The position numbers and the translations under genes are program-made. A stretch of 64,000 bases of DNA from Hippasteria phrygiana (taxonomy: Eukaryota; Echinodermata; Asteroidea; Valvatida; Goniasteridae): positions 1,612,001 to 1,676,000 of the forward strand of contig JAZGUH010000261.1 of NCBI GenBank assembly GCA_037893225.1, written 5' to 3'. The notes under the pieces are model-generated. The model did not search any database. It worked only from the letters and a program-made list of their open reading frames with translations, and was not told the origin of the DNA. This document shows, in pieces, positions 23,726 through 35,310 of the stretch (position 1 is its first letter; each line of letters opens with the position of its first letter).

Positions 23726-25793
23726 TATTTCAAACATCAAACTCTTTACGTACAATGTGTATAGTACACGCACAAAGAAATAAAATATGCTGACAACGTG
23801 TGAGTTCAAATGATGCGACGTTATATGCACAGTGCGAAAACCTTTTTGAGATTGTGGTCTTATAACTGAAATATTATTTTTTCTACATGCTTACCTGAGC
23901 TGATTGTGGTTTTCTATGCGTGACTTCGCTGAAACTCCGTGCTAAAATGTTCTTTATCTCGCGTTCACAGCAAAGGAAGTGATGATAAGAACATTCACGT
24001 GTAATATTAACAAATGTGTACAGTATTTCCGCAATCTTAAAGCACGTTATGGTCACTCGAGCGCAAATTTGGACACTTGCACCAAAAGCCCTGTGTAGAA
24101 AAAGTGTACGAAGTGTTGGAGTTGAGGAAGTTTTTGAACCGCGGTTTTGAAACAGGTTGCCAGGCCTGCTGCCCTCAGCATTGGTTTGTATACATGATCT
24201 AGCAATAGTAGTGTCTAAGTACGTGTGCGGCGTTTTCCTATTCATTAATTAAGTACGTCCGAAGACCCAACAAAACATCGGATTTCACCATTAAAACGAC
24301 CACCAAAATACTAGATACGCCACTTAAGGAACAAGTGGAGTTCCATGATTAAGATAGAGGTACTAAGGTTCACCTACCATCCGGATAAAAAGTGAAATTT
24401 ACCGTTCAATTCCGAGAGGCACATCGAGGAAAATCCATGCAGTCCGTACGCCATTGTATAATCATAGTGCAAGGAAATGGTATCCCTTGGCGCTCAAAGC
24501 TCCGTATACAAAGCACAGTTCCAAAAAGCACCGCAACAACACACAGGTTTACGCCAAACATGCACTGCTATATGATTTCGCTCGTACAGCGCAACTCCAC
24601 ACACAAGTTTACGTTGGATTGTAGGATAAATTAAGAACGTGCAACGTGACACCCATGGTTACACTGCCTTCCCAGAATTCCTTTGTTATCATATTGTTTT
24701 GGGGCTAAATATTGAAATGGGTATATTTTGACGCTGAAGAGAGCTATGATCATGGGAACTTGGAATTAGGTACACAAAAATACAGTGTATGAAACTTCTG
24801 AAGGTTTTTGTCATAAGAGATTGCTAAATATACCAAATTTTGACTTGAATTTAATGACCTCTAGATGACGTCATGATGACGTCATCGTGACGTCACATCA
24901 ATTTTTTTATCTGTAACAAATCCTGGCACATCAGCATTAAGACTGCACCCAATCGGACTTACGGTTCTCTAGATATAGGACCTGAAAGTGTGCACCTTTA
25001 AGATGACGTCACGTGACCCACGATGACGTCATCACAACTGTACTCATCGAAGCAAACATTTGCAACGTGGTCTTGGCCTGGATCGAGTTTGTAGTCAATC
25101 CGATCAATGACAGTGTAAGTTTTTGAGTGTATAATGAAATTTGAAACATTTAAAAAATCATAGAAAATCAGCCAATGACGTCATCATGATGTCACTTCGG
25201 ATTTTGCATGCTAGTGACAATATCTGCCTACCCACCAAGTTTTGTGACGATCCGACCTACCCTTATATGTGTTTCAAAAAAGCACATTTTTGATGACGTC
25301 ATGATGACGTCATACATTTTTCACAATTATATGTAAGTATCTATGATCTAACAAACCTATTACAAAAAGAATTTCGAAATTAGCATGTTCAGTTGATGAG
25401 ATATGGCTTAAGGGTTCAAAACTTTAAAAATTACTGCAAAATCGTATGATGACGTCATCATGACGTCACGTCGATTTTTATCTATAACACAAGCCGGTCC
25501 ACCAACAAACCAAGTTTGAGCTCAATCGGACATAGGGTTCTCTAGATATAGGCCCTTCAAAAATGCACTTTTGAGATGACGTCACGTGCCACGTGATGAC
25601 GTCATCATGACGTCAGAGTAATATGCACGAGTTCGGTATAGGGTCTTAGTCTATGCAAACTTTCATTAAGATTGAAGTCTGTTTAATGGCAAAAGTGGCG
25701 GTGAGAATAAAACGTGTGCTTTGTCTATGGCATTTTTGATAGAAGAACAAGAAGGAGAAGAAGAAAAAAAAAAACAATCAGAACAAAAACAAT

Positions 25794-25858
25794 GGCTTTT
25801 CCGAAAAATTTCGGAAAAGCCAACGAGAGATGTGTGACTGTTGATGAACAGTACACAT
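25794..25858 (+). repeat. single hairpin cassette plus terminal hairpin
   Basis: After an A-rich tract and 'cagaacaaaaacaatggc', the perfect hairpin 'ggcttttccg' with its complement lies at 25794-25821. The terminal hairpin with 6+6-bp arms follows at 25830-25858. The same junction at 19318-19433 has two cassettes and at 30503-30668 three. Confidence 0.8.
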
Positions 25859-26355
25859 AGCTTTTCCGCTCTCCATTTTCTTTTTTTTTTACATGAAAGG
25901 AATTAAGGAATAAAGAGTAAGTTTAAAGAGTGAAAGTATTAAGAGTGAAAGTATAATAAAGGTTGCATGAAATATACCTTAGATTTGTAGATATGTTTTC
26001 TTTGCGATTATAAGTATCGCACTTTGATGTGTTTTGGTACATGTTGGTTCACGTCATTATGGTCTTAATTTGGAGAATTAAAAACACAGAATTTTAAAAG
26101 GGAATCATTTACAACTCTATTTGTGGGGTTAGCACTGTACATTGTGTACAAATGATGTATATGCGCGATGCGCGGCTGTTCGAGTGGCAAATTTTTTTTC
26201 TCTAGGAAGGTTAGGGGCAATTACCATAAATGGGCGTATCTAGACCGCTATTACGATCAAGCATATTCATGATTAAGTTAATTTATATAATAAGCATCGC
26301 ACGCATTATTCAGACAGCTATATAAGGTTGAAGTAAAAATATTTTCTCTAGCTAC

Positions 26356-26430
26356 TGTTGTGGCTATATTGGTAGAGCACTGAAAGCTTTAGACTACAGA
26401 GGCCTGGGTTCGAATCCTCTGCCCGATTTA
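26356..26430 (+). repeat. tRNA-derived module, copy 3
   Basis: Identical box A and box B (B box at 26407). It is followed after about 50 bp by array C. Confidence 0.7.
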
Positions 26431-26483
26431 TATTTCAAGGGAAAACACAACGTCTATTTATGACAATTGACCCTAACTTATCT

Positions 26484-27440
26484 CACTTCCGTTTTGGACC
26501 GGAAGGAAGGGTCACGTGACTTTGCACGTAATATAAAAAATGAAGACCCTGGATTATTCTATCGGTTCCCGTAAAAATCAAAATCAGATCTCTCTCGATT
26601 GATTTTTATATTGATTTTCAAAGATTAAACTTTCAAGTTATAAGGCACTTCCGGTTTGGACCGGAAGGAAGGGTCACGTGACTTTGCACGTAATATAAAA
26701 AATGAAGACCCTGGATTATTCTATCGGTTCCCGTAAAAAGCAAAATCAGATCTCTCTCGATTGATTCTATATTGATTTTCAAAGATTAAACTTTCAAGTT
26801 GTAAGGCACTTCCGGTTTGGACCGGAAGGAAGGGTCACGTGACTTTGCACGTAATATCAAAAATGAAGACCCTGGATTATTCTATCAGTTGCCGTAAAAA
26901 GCAAAATCAGATCTCTCTCGATTGATTTTATATTGATTTTCAAAGATTAAACTTTCAAGTTATAAGGCACTTCCGGTTTAGACCGGAAGGAAGGGTCACG
27001 TGACTTTGCACGTAATATAAAAAATGAAGACCCTGGATTATTCTATCAGTTGCCGTAAAAAGCAAAATCAGATCTCTCTCGATTGATTTTATATTGATTT
27101 TCAAAGATTAAACTGTCAAATTATAAGGCACTTCCGGTTTGGACCGGAAGGAAGGGTCACGTGACTTTGCACGTAATATAAAAAATGAAGATCCTGGATT
27201 ATTCTATCGGTTCCCGTAAAAAGCAAAATCAGATCTCTCTCGATTGATTTTATATTGATTTTCAAAGATTAAACTTTCAAGTTATAGGGCACTTCCGGTT
27301 TAGACCGGAAGGCAGGGTCACGTGACTTTGCACCCAATACAAAAAATGAAGACCCTGGATTATTCTATCAGTTCACATTAAAGCAAAATCAGATCTCTCA
27401 CGGTTGATTTTATATTGATTTTCAAAAACTAAATCTAGAA
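26484..27440 (+). repeat. 161-bp satellite array C, six monomers
   Basis: Monomers start at 26484, 26646, 26807, 26968, 27129 and 27290. The last monomer grades into the conserved flank 'ctagaaatctttggttgc', as in every array. Confidence 0.95.
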
Positions 27441-28759
27441 ATCTTTGGTTGCTTGTAATCTGATACTTGATGACGTCATCGTGACGTCATTATCGGAAAA
27501 CTCGAGAGCTATGTAAACTATGCTATCTGAAGCAGAAATCTGCATTATATCTCTTGCGGTTGATTTTTCAGCAAATTTTTTATGTTTAAAGGTCTTTTCA
27601 TTGCAACTTCCGGTCTGGTGACGTCATCAATCTTTCTCCACCTCAACTTGTTCTTAGTGTGAAGCCGATTACATACATCAATTATAGAGTGATTTCAGCA
27701 AACTTCGCCACACACATCGACCGATTATTCATTTTAAGCATTTTTCAACTTGCCGCTAGAGGGCGCTCGAACATTTTATGACGTCACAAATAATTTTTTT
27801 GTGAAGTACAACCTAGTCGGAGACCAACATCGTTGAAAGCAAGTTCCCATCTTTTTCCACTTTCAAATGATGAGGCACTTCCGGTTTGGACCGGAAGGAA
27901 GGGTCACGTGATTTGACGCACACGAGATAAAATGAAGATCCTGGATTATACTATCAATTCCCACAAAAATCAAGTTCCGGGCTCTCACGGTTGATTTTAT
28001 ATTGATTTTCAAAGATTAAATCTGCTAATCTTTAATTGCTTGTAATTTGATACATGATGACGTCATCATGACGTCAGAGTAATATGCACGAGTTCAGTAC
28101 AGGGTCTGAGTGTATGCCAACTCTCATTAAGATTGAAGTTTGTTTAAGGGCAAAAGTGCCGATTAGAAAAAACGTGCATAAAGTTTATGGGGTTTGGGGG
28201 AGAAAAAGATGAAGAAGAAGAAAAAAAACGAGAGATGTGTGACTGTTGATGAACAGTACACATAGCTTTTCCGCTCTTCATTTTCTTTTTTTTTTACATG
28301 AAAGGAATTAAGGAATAAAGAGTAAGTTTAAAGAGTGAAAGTATTAAGAGTGAAAGTATAATAAAGGTTGCATGAAATATACCTTAGATTTGTAGATATG
28401 TTTTCTTTGCGATTATAAGTATCGCACTTTGATGTGTTTTGGTACATGTTGGTTCACGTCATTATGGTCTTAATTTGGAGAATTAAAAACACAGAATTTT
28501 AAAAGGGAATCATTTACAACTCTATTTGTGGGGTTAGCACTGTACATTGTGTACAAATGATGTATATGCGCGATGCGCGGCTGTTCGAGTGGCAATTTTT
28601 TTTCTCTAGGAAGGTTAGGGGCAATTACCATAAATGGGCGTATCTAGACCGCTATTACGATCAAGCATAATCATGATTAAGTTAATTTATATAGAAAGCA
28701 TCGCACGCATTATTCAGACAGCTATATAAGGTTGAAGTAAAAATATTTTGTCTGGCTAC

Positions 28760-28834
28760 TGTTGTGGCTATATTGGTAGAGCACTGAAAGCTTTAGACTA
28801 CAGAGGCCTGGGTTCGAATCCTCTGCCCGATTTA
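28760..28834 (+). repeat. tRNA-derived module, copy 4
   Basis: Same A and B boxes (B box at 28811), with only scattered substitutions from the other copies upstream (tctggctact for tctagctact). Confidence 0.7.
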
Positions 28835-28887
28835 TATTTCAAGGGAAAACACAACGTCTATTTATGACAATTGACCCTTACTTATCT

Positions 28888-29690
28888 CACTTCCGTTTTG
28901 GACCGGAAGGAAGGGTCACGTGAATTTGCACGTAATATCAAAAATGAAGACCCTGGATTATTCTATCGTTTCCCGTAAAAATCAAAATCAGATCTCTCTC
29001 GATTGATTTTTATATTGATTTTCAAAGATTAAACTTTCAAGTTATAAGGCACTTCCGGTTTGGACCGGAAGGAAGGGTCACGTGAATTTGCACGTAATAT
29101 AAAAAATGAAGACCCTGGATTATTCTATCGGTTCCCGTAAAAATCAAAATCAGATCTCTCTCGATTGATTTTTATATTGATTTTCAAAGATTAAACTTTC
29201 AAATTATAAGGCACTTCCGGTTTGGACCGGAAGGAAGGGTCACGTGACTTTGCACGTAATATAGAAAATGAAGACCCTGGATTATTCTATCGGTTGCCGT
29301 AAAAAGCAAAATCAGATCTCTCTCGATTGATTTTATATTGATTTTCAAAGATTAAACTTTCAAGTTATAAGGCACTTCCGGTTTAGACCGGAAGGAAGGG
29401 TCACGTGACTTTGCACGTAATATAAAAAAAGAAGACCCTGGATTATTCTATCAGTTGCCGTAAAAAGCAAAATCAGATCTCTCTCGATTGATTTTATATT
29501 GATTTTCAAAGATTAAACTTTCAAATTATAAGGCACTTCCGGTTTGGACCGGAAGAAAGGGTCACGTGACTTTGCACGTAATACAAAAAATGAAGATCCT
29601 GGATTATTCTATCAGTTCACATTAAAGCAAAATCAGATCTCTCACGGTTGATTTTATATTGATTTTCAAAAACTAAATCTAGAAATCTTT
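28888..29690 (+). repeat. 161-bp satellite array D, five monomers
   Basis: Five monomers with the shared TTCCGGTTTGGACCGGAA inverted repeat (first monomer 'cttccgttttgg'). Monomer number varies 4-6 between blocks while the flanks stay the same. Confidence 0.95.
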
Positions 29691-30474
29691 GGTTGATTGT
29701 AATCTGATACTTGATGACGTCATCGTGACGTCATTATAGGAAAACTCGAGAACTATGTAAACTATGCTATCTGAAGAAGAAATCTGCATTATATCTCCTG
29801 CGGTTGATTTTTCAGCAATTTGTTTAGGTTTAAAGGTCTTTTCATTGCAACTTCCGGTCTGGTGACGTCATCAATCTTTCTCCACCTCAACTTGTTCTTA
29901 GCGTGAAGCCGATTACATACATCAATTATAGAGTGATTTCAGCAAACTTCGCCACACACATCGACCGATTATTCATTTTAAGCATTTTTCAACTTGCCGC
30001 TAGAGGGCGCTCGAACATTTTATGACGTCACAAATAATTTTTTTGTGAAGTACAACCTAGTCGGAGACCAACATCGTTGAAAGCAAGTTCCCATCTTTTT
30101 CCACTTTCAAATGATGAGGCACTTCCGGTTTGGACCGGAAGGAAGGGTCACGTGATTTGACGCACACGAGATAAAATAAAGGTCCTGGATTATACTATCA
30201 ATTCCCACAAAAATCAAGTTCCGGGCTCTCAAGGTTGATTTTATATTGATTTTCAAAGATTAAATCTGCTAATCTTTAATTGCTTGTAATTTGATACATG
30301 ATGACGTCATCATGACGTCAGAGTAATATGCACGAGTTCAGTACAGGGTCTCAGTGTATGCCAACTCTCATTAAGATTGAAGTTTGTTTAAGGGCAAAAG
30401 TGCCGATTAGAAAAAACGTGCATAAAGTTTATGGGGTTTTGGGGAGAAAAAGAAAAAGAAGACGAAGAAGAAAA

Positions 30475-30668
30475 AAAAAAAAAACCGGAACGAAAACAAT
30501 ACCTTTTCCGCAGGTATGCGGAAAAGCTAAAAACCGGAACGAAAACAATACCTTTTCCGCAGGTATGCGGAAAAGCTAAAAAAAAAACCGGAACGAAAAC
30601 AATACCTTTTCCGCAGGTATGCGGAAAAGCTAACGAGAGATGTGTGACTGTTGATGAACAGTACACAT
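30475..30668 (+). repeat. three identical hairpin cassettes plus terminal hairpin
   Basis: Three copies of 'ccggaacgaaaacaatacc' followed by a perfect hairpin (10-bp stem cttttccgca, loop ggta) at 30503-30526, 30552-30575 and 30606-30629, separated by A-rich linkers. The terminal hairpin ATGTGT...ACACAT is at 30640-30668. Confidence 0.9.
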
Positions 30669-32465
30669 AGCTTTTCCGCTCTGCATTTTTTTTTTTTTTT
30701 ACATGAAAGGAATTAAGGAATAAAGAGTAAGTTTAAAGAGTGAAAGTATTAAGAGTGAAAGTATAATAAAGGTTGCATGAAATATACCTTAGATTTTAGA
30801 TATGTTTTCTTTGCGATTATAAGTATCGCACTTTGATGTGTTTTGGTTCATGTTGGTTCACGTCATTATGGTCTTAATTTGGAGAATTAAAAACATATAA
30901 TTTAAAAAGGGAATCATTTACAACTCTATTTGTGGGGTTAGCACTGTACATTGTGTACAAATGATGTATGTGCGCGATGCGCGGATGTTCGAGTGGCCAA
31001 TTTTTTTCTCTAGGAAGGTTAGGGGCAATTACCATAAATGGGCGTATCTAGATCGCTATTACGATCAAGCATATTCATGATTAAGTTAATTTATATAACA
31101 AGCATCGCACGCATTATTCAGACAGCTATATAAGGTTGAAGTAAAAATATTTTGTCTAGCTACTGTTGTGGCTATATTGGTAGAGCACTGAAAGCTTTAG
31201 ATTACAGAGGCCTGGGTTCGAATCCTCTGCCCGATTTATATTTCAAGGGAAAACACAACGTCTATTTATGACAATTGACCCTAACTTACCTATGAAAAAA
31301 AATCACGCGTTCGGGTGTTTTGTAAGTGACGTGACAGGGTTATGTGATGCATTACATCATCTTTTGGAATTTGCGAGCGGGTAAATTGTGGGGGGGGGGG
31401 GGGGGGGTTGAAAAGTGGTTGAAAAATTGCGTAAATGAGCCAAACAAATCACAATTAAGAGAAAAGAACAATGTTTTATTTAGTAACAAACTAATTTATT
31501 AAGATCAAAAATATGTTTCAAAAATAACTTCTGTTTTTGTTATTTTTAAATACAGTCTGTTTTATGGTTGTATATTGTATAAGTCTTAAGCTAGATAAAA
31601 TTACCAAATGGAATAGATATGTCAAAGTAGGTGCAAGTTTAATGTTCAAGATGTGATTTTAAAGTAATGTGCCTCTTCTACCGACGCAGTTGAGTGAGAT
31701 TCAGTCAGATGAGTGAACTGTTGAAATGTTGTGGGAACTTTGAAATTCACATTGGAGAAATTGGAAGCTTATGTGACACATAATGGTGTATAACAGTTGT
31801 CAATGTGCACAAACATGATAATGAAGTTGGCTTGAAGTGCAAAAGTTTCAAAGATTGGATTTTGGTAGTTTGCCTGCGTGATTGGTCAGGAGTTAGAATA
31901 GTGTGTATATATGTTATGGCTGTTAGTCTAAAATGACATCTTGAAGTAAGACATCTTGAGTAAGCATATATAAAATACATGGAAACTTACAAACGTATGT
32001 TATATAAAAAATCAACAGTGCTGTTTAAAGAAGTGAGTGTTAAAATATACAAGGATAACTTGTGAGTGCTATAAAACAACTTTCAAATGTAGATAACGTG
32101 TTTTTACAAACGAACTTGAAAAAAATGAACATGAGGTGGCTGATGCAGAAGTCAGGTTGTTGGCACAATTATTTATTGTATTCTATTCTTCATTTGAAAC
32201 ATTCATAACTGCAGAAATAATTGGGATAAGCTTCCGGTGGCTATACAGTTATGAAGGTTGCAAAGGGAAAATGTGTTGTGTTTTATTTGAGTTTGTATAT
32301 GTCGGCAATCGTGGACCTAGGACAAAAGAATTCGGGCGTAGACAAAGGGGTCCACGTTTGATCGAACGTCCACGATTGAAAATCGTGTACAAAACCAATG
32401 GGAGTATAAACAAAAGAGGAATAATGGGAGGTCCACGATTGCACCCGTTTACATGACTGTGTGTA
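30634..32465 (+). repeat. segmental duplicate, copy 2
   Basis: Same sequence as 11204-12955 in the same orientation, about 19.4 kb away, including the poly-G run at about 31391-31408. It has about 90 bp after the poly-G run that copy 1 lacks (31421-31514). 32480-33000 looks like a further, much more diverged repeat of 31780-32200 (shared order of phrases such as 'agtctaaaatgacat'). Confidence 0.85.
31164..31238 (+). repeat. tRNA-derived module, copy 5
   Basis: Same A and B boxes (B box at 31215). Downstream it continues into 'acctatgaaaa' as copy 1 does, rather than into a satellite array. Confidence 0.7.
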
Positions 32466-32469
32466 TGGT

Positions 32470-33485
32470 AATTTTTGTACAAGGTTAAGTAGTTTATGTG
32501 CCTGGCTGATGCGCTATTCTGAACAAATCACTTATTGGTGTGCATGAATTAAGCACAGTGACATAAGTGGGTGAAGTGGAGTGCAGAAATGTTTACTTGG
32601 ATCATTGACAGTGGTATTTGTAAGTGGTTTGGTGAGGAGCTGGCATAGTGTGCTTGTGAGGGTTGTAAGTCTAAAATGACATGTTGATGCTGCATTGCGT
32701 TAATATATGTAAAGTACTTAGGAATCTACAAAAATATTAAATATGCAGAGGATGTTTACAAAGGTGAGTTTTAGAAGATACAAAAATAACTGTTGATTAT
32801 AATACAATAACTTAAAAATACATGTTTTATATAAACGGAAATGAATTTTTTTTTTACAAACACAAAGTTAAGAAAACGAGCATATCTGATGGCAAAAGCA
32901 GGGTGTAACGTTGCACAATTATTGAATGGCAGTGTATTCTCCTTTGAGATATTGAAATCTTGTGCATGAAGAAAGAAGAATGGCATAAGTGGGGGAAATT
33001 TCAAGTGCGGGTACGTTGGGTGGAGAGATATTTTTAAGGGAGCATCAAAAGCAAGTAAACGGTCATGTGACTGGTATTGCTTATTTTTGTTTATTTTAAA
33101 TTTGAGGTGTTGGAGCGGGAGGAGGTCATTGCCATCTACTGGGGGTATGGGAGTATTGCTCTCCTTTAGCTCTTCCCTGTAATTATGCTATAGATTATGA
33201 ATTTCTAAGTAGAAAATACAATTTGTGATGACGATTCATTGTGTGGATCTTTTTTCATGCATTATGTAAATTGGAGTGAGATTTGAATTGACGCCATGTT
33301 GGCCATTGGTTGGAATGAGAACAGCTGATCACTGGGCTTGGTGGGATCAGTGGACTTGCTTGGATAACTGGGGCTTGCTCACTCAGAGTCATCTTCCAGG
33401 TCTCTGAGGAAAAAATACAATAATATTTGATTGCTAACATTCAAGTTTTGCATGTTAAAGGCATAATATTGATTTGATAATGAGC
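32470..33485. other. non-coding, partly old duplicate
   Basis: 32480-33000 keeps the phrase order of 31780-32200 at low identity. 33000-33485 has no recognisable feature and only short frames on both strands. Confidence 0.5.
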
Positions 33486-33745
33486 AAAAAAGAAATTGTT
33501 TTCAAAGTGAACAAAGAAATTGGCAGGAGTGGGATTTGAACTTTCAATTTCCGGGTTACCGTACCGGCGCTCTACCAACTGAAATATCTTGCCCTATGTT
33601 GGCGGTCTCCCAAATTGTTAGTATCCTTGTTCGGGTGGGCGCTAGTCAGAAGTCATAAAGGTACGGTAAATTAGAGGTTGCAGGTTCGAATCCCGCTCCT
33701 GTCAGTTTCTTTGTTAACTTTGAAAATGTATTCAAATTAACTTAG
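33486..33745. repeat. inverted pair of tRNA-derived sequences
   Basis: The left arm, on the minus strand at 33522-33594, is a 73-base tRNA-like sequence with box A (ttcagttggtagagcg) and box B (agttcaaatccc) whose acceptor and T stems no longer pair. The right arm, on plus at about 33658-33703, is a 3' half with a better T arm (gcaggttcgaatcccgc). Both are flanked outward by the same phrase (tttctttgtt-act-ttgaaaa), so the pair forms an inverted repeat of about 85-bp arms around a 65-90 bp centre. Confidence 0.65.
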
Positions 33746-35217
33746 TCAGTTTCTCTTGTGGATTGTTTTGTTTGATGAAAAAAAGAAATTGATTAATTTT
33801 AGTCTGAAAGATTACTGTGTATAAAGAGAGTGGGAGTATTTATGTTCTTCATGAATGTTTGTGTCTGAAATAATGTCATATTTGTGTACATTGGAAATGT
33901 AGACTTGTAGAAATTGTGTGGCTTATTTCAAATTGAATGAGCAGAAAGTCATTTTGAGAAAAAAATGGTTTTGTTGTAGTATTTTGTCATAATGCAGGTC
34001 ATGGATTGATCGAGTTAAAAATATTACATGTTTATTATTTCATGCATATGTTTAGTTGCACAAGGTATGAATAATAATTGTGTTGTCAGCGATTTTGTCT
34101 GATTTGAAATTGGATGGCTAATTGATGAAGGCTTTGTTGTGATATGGAATGGGAAATAATTTGTATAGAGATAGATGTCTACAAACGTTATGTAAAGTAT
34201 TCTTGAAGTATTCTTGTTGCTGTACTATCATGTAGCATGAGGAATGTGCGCACACGTGGATTGGTAGTTGTGTTACCCGACGTGAGTCGTTATGTAAGTC
34301 GTTTGGTGGCGTTTTTTGTCTGCTAACTATTGATCTGCACAGATCAATACTGCTAACTATAAGCGAGTTAAAATTGGACTCGGTTGATTAGAAGATGTTC
34401 TTGCTAGAGGTCATGAGGTATAATTTAACTTTCACACTTTCAGTACATAAATATTCTTCTCTGTTGCAGAATATAGATCAGCAATAGAAAATCTGCGAAC
34501 AAATCGGCGTTTATAATAAAGAAAATAATATAAATAATAAGTTATTCAAGCAATTTTCGGAGATTAGAAATAGCCTACATCTAAAATACATGATAAAATC
34601 TGCACAAATAATATTAAGTTTCAGAGTAAATTGACTAAATAGATAAATAAAAAAGAAGGAAACAAGGAACAAAGAAACAGATAAACGGCGGACAGAAAAG
34701 GGACTGTTGGATTTAAAAACCATTCAGTTGAACTGTTTTCCTTTTTGTTTGTAAGCGTATGTGGTCTGCCGTACCTACCTCTGCAACGGCGCCAGGCAGA
34801 TAAGATTTGTCAAGTGAGGACGTATTATTATTGACGTACTGGTGAGGACAAAAAGGACGGTTCAACAAAGGGAACAATACTGTCCTCACGTTTATTTCTT
34901 TGTTTCGGAAAAGTGAGGACAGGCAAACTAGTGCTTAGTCTATGGGGATGGGTCAGTGTGTAGGACAATAGAAAGTCCTGACCAGGATGGTGAAAAAAGT
35001 ACCATTGTACTTTACTTTTTACGGCAACTTGGCGGAATCAAAGTAGTGCTAGGCACTTTAGAAATGAATTCGAGTTAGGTAAAAGCCTGAAATTACAAAG
35101 AGGAATATTATGATTCTACTAGGGAAGGTGTTAATTATTTGGGACATAATAATATTTGATGATCTTCGTATCTTTAAAGATTCAAGTTGATCTATTTCAA
35201 GGAAAGTTTAAGGAATT
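33746..35217. other. AT-rich non-coding
   Basis: No coding frame. It includes a small palindrome (attgatctgcacagatcaat, about 34330) and repeated 'gtgaggac' phrases near 34815-34925. Confidence 0.5.
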
Positions 35218-35310
35218 ACACTATGAACATCTAACAAAAGAAAACCCACGCAGTCCTTTGTTACAAACAAAGGACTGCGTGGGTTTTCTTTTGTTAGATG
35301 TTCATAGTGT
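35218..35310. repeat. perfect 45-bp palindrome with 3-base loop
   Basis: 35218-35262 and 35266-35310 are exact reverse complements over 45 bp with loop 'aca' at 35263-35265. The arm begins 'acactatgaacatctaac' and ends 'cagtcctttgtt'. The flanks do not pair. Perfect identity means it formed recently or is kept identical. Confidence 0.98.

Larger units (their letters stand above)
22600..24630. other. low-repeat insert in the repeat mosaic
   Basis: Mostly unrelated to the flanking repeats. It contains a fold-back (23330-23427), an old TIR element in inverse orientation to the one at 36289-36672, a poly-G tract (about 23630-23650), and a GC-richer stretch at 23883-24245. That stretch has a minus-strand frame of 120 codons ending at a good donor (CAG|GTAAGC read on minus, about 23894). 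The frame has no recognisable domain; an unidentified 5' exon is possible but unproven. Confidence 0.45.
20041..26465 (+). repeat. composite block 2 (array B, TGACGTCA segments, inserted unique DNA, tRNA-derived module)
   Basis: Repeats the order seen in 15305-20040: satellite array, TGACGTCA segment, GAA tract and hairpin end (about 21455-21520), sequence matching 17.1-18.0 kb, sequence matching 18.2-19.4 kb, hairpin end (25830) and tRNA-derived module (26356). It differs by about 2 kb of unrelated DNA between roughly 22600 and 24630. The spacing between tRNA-derived B boxes is 6425 bp here, against 8220 before it and 2404 twice after it. Confidence 0.75.
26466..28870 (+). repeat. 2.4-kb composite unit 3
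   Basis: Array C, TGACGTCA segment, lone monomer (27876), GAA tract, terminal hairpin (28235-28263) and tRNA-derived module. It is in direct tandem with the next unit: B boxes at 26407, 28811 and 31215 are spaced 2404 bp and again 2404 bp. Confidence 0.85.
28871..31270 (+). repeat. 2.4-kb composite unit 4
   Basis: Array D with five monomers (28888, 29050, 29212, 29373, 29534), TGACGTCA segment, lone monomer at 30120, A/GAA tract, three hairpin cassettes, terminal hairpin and tRNA-derived module. One fewer monomer than unit 3 is offset by the extra hairpin cassettes, so the spacing is again 2404 bp. Confidence 0.85.

Noticed and set aside
23883..24245. 120-codon minus-strand gene
   Set aside because: No recognisable domain. 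A good donor at its end makes an exon possible, so it is only mentioned under the 22.6-24.6 kb insert.
30328..30670. Lys-rich small frames over the hairpin cassettes
   Set aside because: Three overlapping frames on both strands arise from A runs and repeated hairpins, not from a gene.
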